A program made the position numbers and the translations under genes. A stretch of 64,000 nucleotides of DNA from Phycisphaeraceae bacterium (GTDB lineage: Bacteria; Planctomycetota; Phycisphaerae; Phycisphaerales; SM1A02), in contig JAHBWZ010000001.1 in the NCBI GenBank assembly GCA_019636755.1, forward strand, positions 248,001 through 312,000, in the 5' to 3' direction. This document shows, in pieces, positions 58,672 through 64,000 of the stretch. Within the stretch, counting starts at the first letter, position 1. Every line of letters starts with the position of its first letter. Under the pieces are notes generated by a model. That model was not told where the DNA came from, made no database searches, and saw nothing but the letters and a program-made list of their open reading frames with translations.

Positions 58672-60309
58672 TCACGTCTCCAGCCACGGATACCTGTAGT
58701 CGACCGGCGGATCGAACGACTCCTTGATCGTCCGCGGGCTGATCCAGCGCAGGAGGTTGAGCGGACTGCCGGCCTTGTCGTTGGTGCCGCTGGCCCGGCT
58801 GCCGCCGAAGGGCTGCTGGCCCACGACCGCGCCCGTCGGCTTGTCGTTGATGTAGAAGTTCCCGGCCGCGTTCCGCAGGAGATTCTGCGCCTTCAGGACC
58901 GCCAGCCCGTCACTTGCGAAGATCGATCCCGTGAGCCCGTAGGGGCTGGTGCGATCGCACAGCGCCAGGGTCTCGTCGTACGCATCGTCGTCGTACACGA
59001 AGACGGTCATGATGGGCCCGAAGATCTCCTCCCGCATCGACTCGTACTGCGGGTCGGTCGTCTCCAGCAGCGTCGGCTCGACGAACCAGCCGGTCGACCC
59101 GTCGCATCCGCCGCCCGCGATGACCCGCGTCGATGTCGAGGCGCGGGCGCGCTCGATGTAGCCGCGGCAGCGATCGAACGCCGCCTCGTGAATGACCGCG
59201 CCCATGAAGTTCCGGAAGTCCGCGGGGTCGCCGACCCTGATCGTTGCGATCTCGCCGCAGAGCCGGTCGCGCAGGTCCGGCCAGAGCGAGCGAGGGACGT
59301 ACGCCCGCGACGCGGCCGAACACTTCTGGCCCTGGTACTCGAACGCGCCGCGGATGATGGCGCACGCCAGCGCCGCCACGTCCGCACTCGCGTGGGCGAC
59401 GATGAAGTCCTTCCCGCCCGTCTCGCCCACGATCCTCGGATAGGTGCGATGCCGGTCGATCTGCGCCGCGATCTCCTTCCAGAGATGCCGGAAGACCGCC
59501 GTCGACCCCGTGAAGTGCAGCCCGGCGAAGTGCTCGCTCGCGATCACCTGCCGGCTCATCGCCGGCGCATCCGCCACGGGGATGAAGTTGATCACGCCTC
59601 CGGGGAGCCCTGCCTCCATGAAGAGACGCATGACGCACCAGTTGCTCAGCAGGGACGTCGGCGCGGGCTTCCAGAGCGCCGTATTGCCCATCAGCGCCGG
59701 GCTGTGCGGCAGGTTCCCCGCGATCGACGTGAAGTTGAACGGCGTGACGGCGTAGACGAATCCCTCCAGGGGACGGCACTCGAGCTGGTTCCAGAATCCC
59801 GTCGGGCTCACCGGCGGCTGGTACCCCTGGTAGATCTCCTCCATGTACTTGACGTTGAAGCGGATGAAGTCCACCAGTTCGCAGACTGCGTCGATCTCGG
59901 ACTGGTGCGCGGTCTTGGACTGGTTCCGCATGGTGGCCGCGTTCATGAGCACGCGCCGCGAGCCGGCCAGCATCTCCGCCGCCTTCATGAAGATGGCGGC
60001 ACGGCTCGTGTACGGCATGGCGGCCCACGCTTCCTGCACCTCCACCGCGGCGCGGATCGCCATCTCGATCTCCGCCTCGCCTGCCAGGTGCGCACGGGCG
60101 ATCACGCGCCGGTGATCGTGCGGAAGCACGACGTCCTGGAGTCGTCCCGTGCGGATCTCCTTTCCGCCGATGACCAGCGGGATCTCGGGGATGTCGCCCG
60201 ATTGTCTCTTCAGTTCAAGGTCGATCGCCCGGCGCTCCGGGCTGCCCGCCAGGTACTGCCGGACCGGTTCGTTGACCGGCGTCGGGAACGTGCTGATCGC
60301 GTTGGACAC
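58672..60309 (-). CDS. pruA: 1-pyrroline-5-carboxylate (glutamate semialdehyde) dehydrogenase
   Basis: 545 residues from the GTG at 60309, supported by AAGGAG seven to twelve bases upstream. It is a PruA/P5CDH-type aldehyde dehydrogenase: MRNQSKTAHQSEIDAVCELVDFIRFN, AVTPFNFTSIAGNLPHSPALMGN, the catalytic Glu in VGETGGKDFIVAH, the nucleophile Cys in YQGQKCSAASRAYVP, and the C-terminal GQQPFGGSRASGTNDKAGSP. It oxidises glutamate semialdehyde to glutamate. It lies 70 bases after proC on the same strand, so the two P5C enzymes may be co-transcribed. No proline dehydrogenase is adjacent. Confidence 0.95.
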   Translation of the reverse strand: MSNAISTFPTPVNEPVRQYLAGSPERRAIDLELKRQSGDIPEIPLVIGGKEIRTGRLQDVVLPHDHRRVIARAHLAGEAEIEMAIRAAVEVQEAWAAMPYTSRAAIFMKAAEMLAGSRRVLMNAATMRNQSKTAHQSEIDAVCELVDFIRFNVKYMEEIYQGYQPPVSPTGFWNQLECRPLEGFVYAVTPFNFTSIAGNLPHSPALMGNTALWKPAPTSLLSNWCVMRLFMEAGLPGGVINFIPVADAPAMSRQVIASEHFAGLHFTGSTAVFRHLWKEIAAQIDRHRTYPRIVGETGGKDFIVAHASADVAALACAIIRGAFEYQGQKCSAASRAYVPRSLWPDLRDRLCGEIATIRVGDPADFRNFMGAVIHEAAFDRCRGYIERARASTSTRVIAGGGCDGSTGWFVEPTLLETTDPQYESMREEIFGPIMTVFVYDDDAYDETLALCDRTSPYGLTGSIFASDGLAVLKAQNLLRNAAGNFYINDKPTGAVVGQQPFGGSRASGTNDKAGSPLNLLRWISPRTIKESFDPPVDYRYPWLET

Positions 60310-60379
60310 GAAGTGCTCCTTCTGTCGCGTGACCGGGGACGATGCAGGGCGTCGCCCGCGCAGGATACCGCTGTCGACA

Positions 60380-61210
60380 TCACTCAGCCTGCCCAGCGCG
60401 CAGCGCCGCGCCGGACTCCTGCGACAGCGCCGAGGCCCGCTCGCGCGCGGCGACGATTGCATCGATGAACGCCGACGGCACGCCGCGCGCTTCCAGCACG
60501 CCGATGGCGGCGGCGGTGGTTCCTGCCGGCGTCGTGACCGCCCGTCGCAGTTCCGCCGGGTCGGCGCCGGACTCCCGCATGAGGCGCCCCGCCCCGATGA
60601 CCGTCTGCAGGACCAGTCGCCGCGCATCGGCCTCCCCCAGTCCCAGCGCGCGCGCAGCCTGCTCCATGAGTTCCGCGACGAGATAGATGTATGCAGGCCC
60701 CGATCCGCTGACCGCGGTGATGGCGTCGATCTCCGACTCCCGGACCAGAAGGGTCCGCCCGAGCGACGCGAAGAGATTCTCCGCGATGCGCTCATCGGAC
60801 TCCGTGGCGCCGGCACCGCGCGCAATGCCGGTCATCCCCTCGCCCAGCAGGCACGGCGTGTTCGGCATCGCGCGGACGACGCGCACCTGCGGGCCGAGCG
60901 CGCCGCGAAGTGCGTCGGATGGCACACCCGCCATGACCGAGATCAGCAGCACCGGGTGATCCGGTCGACCGGCGGCCGCCATGACGGAGGCGGCCTGGAA
61001 CGGCTTGACCGCGAGCACGGTGCACCCCTGCTCGAACGCATGCGGGGCGGCCGTCGTCACCCGGCATCCGAGTTCGCGGAACGGCGCGTGCCGATCCGCG
61101 TGGATCTCGGCGACCGTCACGCGCGCCGGGGCGACCAGACGGGCGCGGATCGCGCCGCGCGCGATCGCGAGCCCCATGGTGCCGCCGCCGACGATGCCCA
61201 GGGTCTCCAT
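60380..61210 (-). CDS. proC: Pyrroline-5-carboxylate reductase
   Basis: 276 residues from the ATG at 61210 (METLGIVGGGTMGLAIARG), which gives the dinucleotide-binding loop at the very N-terminus; the frame extends further upstream but without family sequence. LAVKPFQAASVM, RAMPNTPCLLGEGMTGIA, and AVSGSGPAYIYLVAELMEQAARALGL are the ProC signatures, and VTTPAGTTAAAIGVLE closes the family pattern. It reduces P5C to proline. It shares a 123-base divergent promoter region with accA. Confidence 0.95.
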   Translation of the reverse strand: METLGIVGGGTMGLAIARGAIRARLVAPARVTVAEIHADRHAPFRELGCRVTTAAPHAFEQGCTVLAVKPFQAASVMAAAGRPDHPVLLISVMAGVPSDALRGALGPQVRVVRAMPNTPCLLGEGMTGIARGAGATESDERIAENLFASLGRTLLVRESEIDAITAVSGSGPAYIYLVAELMEQAARALGLGEADARRLVLQTVIGAGRLMRESGADPAELRRAVTTPAGTTAAAIGVLEARGVPSAFIDAIVAARERASALSQESGAALRAGQAE

Positions 61211-61333
61211 GATGCCAGGTCCGCCGCGCGGGCGCCCGCGCCGGCAGCGCGCCGGGCCGGGTCCGATCCGGGCACGGTACACTCCCCGGTGCGATCCGTC
61301 CCGGGACCCCGCGCCCACCTGAGCACCGCCCCC

Positions 61334-62296
61334 GTGTCCGCCATCCAGCATCTTCCCTTCGAGCAGCCGGTGACCGATCTGGATCGGCAGATCGAGCAGC
61401 TTGAACAGTCACCGACCGCCGAGGCGCTCCGCGAGGAACTCGATCAGCTCCGCCGGAGCCGGGATGCGCTGCTCGCCAGGCTGTACACGGGCCTCACGCC
61501 GTGGGACGTCGTCCGGGTCGCCCGCCATCCGGGTCGCCCGCAGACCGCGGACTACGTGCGGCTCATGTGCCGCGACTTCCGTGAACTCCACGGCGATCGA
61601 CACTTCGGCGACGACCCGGCCATCCTGTGCGGCTTCGCACGCATCGGCCCGCACAAGGTGATGCTGATCGGGCATCGCAAGGGCACCACGACGGCGGAGA
61701 AGATCGCGTGCCACTTCGGCTGTGCACACCCCGAGGGCTATCGCAAAGCACTCCTCAAGATGCGGCTCGCCGAGAAGTTCGGCCTCCCGATCGTGACGCT
61801 GATCGACACGCCCGGCGCCTACCCAGGGCTGAAGGCCGAGGAGCGGGGCCAGGCGGAGGCCATCGCTCTGAACCTGCGGGAGATGAGTCGACTTCGCGTG
61901 CCCGTCGTCTCCTGCGTGATCGGCGAGGGCGGCTCCGGCGGAGCGCTCGGCATCGGCGTGGGTGATCGCGTCGCGATGCTCTCGAACGCGTGGTACTCCG
62001 TCATCTCCCCGGAGGGCTGCGCCGCGATCCTCTGGAAAGAGGCGAATGATCGGACGAATGCACAGGCCGCCGCGTCGCTCAGCCTCACGGCGGGCGACAA
62101 CCTCCGCCACGGACTCATCGACGCCGTGATCGAGGAGCCGGTCGGTGGCGCCCATCGCCATCCGGAAGAAACGGCCGCGCGGCTCCAGCACTGGCTGGTG
62201 GAGCAGCTCAGCGACCTCAAGCGGCACCCGCCGCAGACGCTCGTGCGCCTCCGCTACGACAAGTACCGGCGCATCGGCGCGTTCGGGACCGGCTGA
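61334..62296 (+). CDS. accA: Acetyl-CoA carboxylase carboxyltransferase subunit alpha
   Basis: 320 residues from the GTG at 61334 (VSAIQHLPFEQPVTDLDRQ). The N-terminal helix (LDRQIEQLEQ … LREELDQLRRSRDALLARLYTGLTPWDVVRVARHPGRP) and the crotonase-like core match AccA: GHRKGTTTAEKIACHFG, PIVTLIDTPGAYPG, GEGGSGGALGIGVGDRVAML, SVISPEGCAAILW. It forms the carboxyltransferase with AccD for malonyl-CoA synthesis. accD is not in the window. No strong Shine-Dalgarno is seen. Confidence 0.95.
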   Translation: MSAIQHLPFEQPVTDLDRQIEQLEQSPTAEALREELDQLRRSRDALLARLYTGLTPWDVVRVARHPGRPQTADYVRLMCRDFRELHGDRHFGDDPAILCGFARIGPHKVMLIGHRKGTTTAEKIACHFGCAHPEGYRKALLKMRLAEKFGLPIVTLIDTPGAYPGLKAEERGQAEAIALNLREMSRLRVPVVSCVIGEGGSGGALGIGVGDRVAMLSNAWYSVISPEGCAAILWKEANDRTNAQAAASLSLTAGDNLRHGLIDAVIEEPVGGAHRHPEETAARLQHWLVEQLSDLKRHPPQTLVRLRYDKYRRIGAFGTG

Positions 62297-62565
62297 CCTC
62301 GTCATCCCGGCGTCGCGCACGCCACCGCGGTGGCCGGCCGGCGGGGGCCGGATTCGATTGACCGGGTCTCACGCGTGCGATACGCTGCCCCTCCTTGCGC
62401 CGATCTCAGATCGTCGCACGTCGATCCGATCGATCATCGCGGTCCTCGTCCCGACGCCACCCCCCCGGTGCGGGCGCTGCCGCGATGGACATGCTCGAGC
62501 AGCGGCGGTACCGATCTCCTGGAGGACACGTGTGTCCCCGGGAGTGGGTGGGGAGTCAGGATCCC

Positions 62566-64000
62566 GTGGGCACGAAGAAGACTCCGAGTCGAGATCAGAA
62601 GTCAGGGAAGCCGGATACCAACGGCAGTCGGGGCGCCGGTCCGCGATCCGCCGGTGGATCGCGCGGCAGCGACAGCACACGTCGCGATGCCTCCCGGGCA
62701 GGCCGAACGGCCGCGTCGACGAGGCGGACCACGACCGCGCTTCGCGGAACCACGGCAGGCGGGACCACCGCGTCGCGGTCCGGAGCCGCACGCAAAGAGA
62801 CGGGAAAGAACGACGCCGCATCCCGGCCGGTCTCGACTCGTCGGAAGACGACGGCCGCAGCGGCCGCCCGCCCGGACAGGTCCGCTGAGTTGAACGGTGC
62901 CACGGGGCAGGTCGCAGCAGGCTCGAAGCGCGCGCGGAAGCCGGGCAAGACGGCGACCGCCACGTCAGCGCGACCCGCGTCCCCGCGCCCGTCTCCCCCG
63001 CGCTCCACCGCCCGGCAGACCGCAGCAGGAGCGTCCCGGACGGGCAAGAAGCCATCCAGAGCCGGCAGTGTTCCCGCGCCGGCGAAAGACGGGAAGCCGT
63101 CGAAGGCGGGAAGGTCGGCGGCGGGTGCGAAGGCGGAGAAAGCCTCGAGCACTTCGCGGTCGCCCGCGGGGGTCGCCCCGCCGAAGCCCCAGGCCTCGAG
63201 CCGGACCGGGAAGCCTGCGAAGGGTGCCAGGACCGCGAAGGACGCAGCGCCGCCGAAGCGCGAGAAACCCGCGACGGACGCGAAGCCGCCGAAGAACGCC
63301 AAGACGGCGAAGGACGCCAGGCCGTCGAAGAGCGTGCAGCCCGCGAAGGACGTGAAGCCGGCGCGGAGCGCCAGGGCGCCGAAGCCCGCTGCGGCCGGCG
63401 ATGCGAAAGGCGCTCCGACCCCGCGAAAGGGCGCAGCGGCGCCGGCGGCCGGCGGCCGCGGCGCGAAGAGCGGGGCGCGGAGCAGGAACCCCGGCGCCCG
63501 ATCCGTGGCGGAAGCGGCCAGCGCCGAGCGCGCCGATGTCGACGGGTACGTGGTCATCAACGGTCGGCGCGTCCGCATGATCTCGACCGGTGGCCAGGGC
63601 GTCGTCCGCAGGCCGAAGTCAGCGACTGCCGAGGTGGCTGAAGCGGAGCCGACCGTTCCGGTTCCGCCCGCGCGACCCAGGAAGACATGGCTCTCCGCGA
63701 AGGACCTGGCGCATTACCGCGGCATTCTGCTGGAGGAGCGTGCGAAGCTCATCGGCGACCTCAGCGCGATGGAGTCCGCCGCGCTGCGCAGCGGGGACGA
63801 CAACCTCTCCAAGCTGCCCGTACACATGGCGGACATCGGTTCGGATGTCTACCAGCAGGATCTCGATCTCGGCATGGCCGAGACCGAGAACAAGCGGCTG
63901 CTCGAGATCAACGCCGCCCTGCATCGCATCACGGATCGCACCTACGGTGTCTGCCAGTTGACCGGCAATCCGATTCCCCGCGCGCGACTCGACGCGAAAC
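62566..64000 (+). CDS. DksA/TraR-like protein with long Lys/Ala/Pro-rich tail (partial)
   Basis: At least 478 residues; the frame is open from the GTG at 62566 to the window end with no stop. GGGGAG lies about ten bases upstream. Residues 1-320 are low-complexity and rich in Lys, Ala, Pro and Arg, with repeated (K/R)PxK and AK-type pieces like histone H1 tails. After DGYVVINGRRVRM the DksA-like part starts near 360: WLSAKDLAHYRGILLEER, then EINAALHRITDRTYGVCQLTGNPIPRARLDAK. The second Cys of the C4 zinc finger is Thr here (CQLTG). It may act on RNA polymerase, with the tail binding DNA or RNA. The C-terminus is missing. Confidence 0.85.
   Translation, partial: MGTKKTPSRDQKSGKPDTNGSRGAGPRSAGGSRGSDSTRRDASRAGRTAASTRRTTTALRGTTAGGTTASRSGAARKETGKNDAASRPVSTRRKTTAAAAARPDRSAELNGATGQVAAGSKRARKPGKTATATSARPASPRPSPPRSTARQTAAGASRTGKKPSRAGSVPAPAKDGKPSKAGRSAAGAKAEKASSTSRSPAGVAPPKPQASSRTGKPAKGARTAKDAAPPKREKPATDAKPPKNAKTAKDARPSKSVQPAKDVKPARSARAPKPAAAGDAKGAPTPRKGAAAPAAGGRGAKSGARSRNPGARSVAEAASAERADVDGYVVINGRRVRMISTGGQGVVRRPKSATAEVAEAEPTVPVPPARPRKTWLSAKDLAHYRGILLEERAKLIGDLSAMESAALRSGDDNLSKLPVHMADIGSDVYQQDLDLGMAETENKRLLEINAALHRITDRTYGVCQLTGNPIPRARLDAK

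Noticed and set aside
62595-63578. 327-residue Ala/Phe-rich minus-strand frame
   Set aside because: It is the complement of the Lys/Ala-rich tail of the DksA-like gene, which is in frame with a recognisable domain on the plus strand.

Overview
This is a very GC-rich bacterial window. Gene content suggests a Planctomycetota member, probably close to the Phycisphaerae; this is inference from gene style, not a database match. The clues are two pilus/secretion ATPases with tandem MshEN modules, a giant GspK-like protein, a DksA/TraR-like protein with a long Lys/Ala-rich tail, a small Zn-ribbon protein, an RNase E/G with an IF2-N-like module, and many secreted proteins of unknown function. Coding density is high, so nearly every real gene has long open frames on its opposite strand; those are left out.

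Layout. 1-445: an inverted copy of a dispersed repeat. 501-2423: three minus-strand genes of unknown function, two with signal peptides. 2760-19573: the main block, a minus-strand type IV pilus/type II secretion-like cluster (two MshEN ATPases, PilT, GspF, five prepilin-like proteins and a ~1657-residue GspK-like protein) ending in a good intrinsic terminator. 19.9-27.2 kb: coaB, yraN, a SurA-like lipoprotein, DUF1844, sdhC-sdhA without sdhB, and two membrane proteins. 27.2-33.4 kb: hemW, FHA, Zn ribbon, purA, uppS, a DCC protein and a diguanylate cyclase. 33.5-39.9 kb: rng-dxr-rseP, overlapping or closely spaced. 40.3-46.8 kb: ptsI and a two-gene RND efflux operon. 46.9-49.7 kb: gatC-gatA-ROK kinase with ATGA/GTGA overlaps. 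49.8-54.5 kb: a lipoprotein, a PgpH-like HD phosphodiesterase and mutY. 54.67 kb: tRNA-Gly(GCC).

The accessory region follows the tRNA. It is a tandem array of a ~367-bp repeat. Each unit contains a ~200-235-bp core whose two ends are inverted copies of a G-rich/C-rich hairpin (REPIN- or MITE-like). The array is split by a decayed IS66-family element (55549-58229) with matching terminal inverted repeats and an 8-bp target duplication, GATTCGCC. Housekeeping genes resume with pruA, proC, accA and the DksA-like gene, which runs off the window end.

Functional themes: surface or secretion machinery probably tuned by c-di-GMP (two MshEN ATPases, one GGDEF protein with an I-site), isoprenoid and envelope synthesis (dxr, uppS, rseP), proline/P5C metabolism (proC, pruA), and Gln-tRNA/Asn-tRNA amidation (gatCA). 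The least explained parts are the hairpin-ended repeat family and the giant GspK-like protein.
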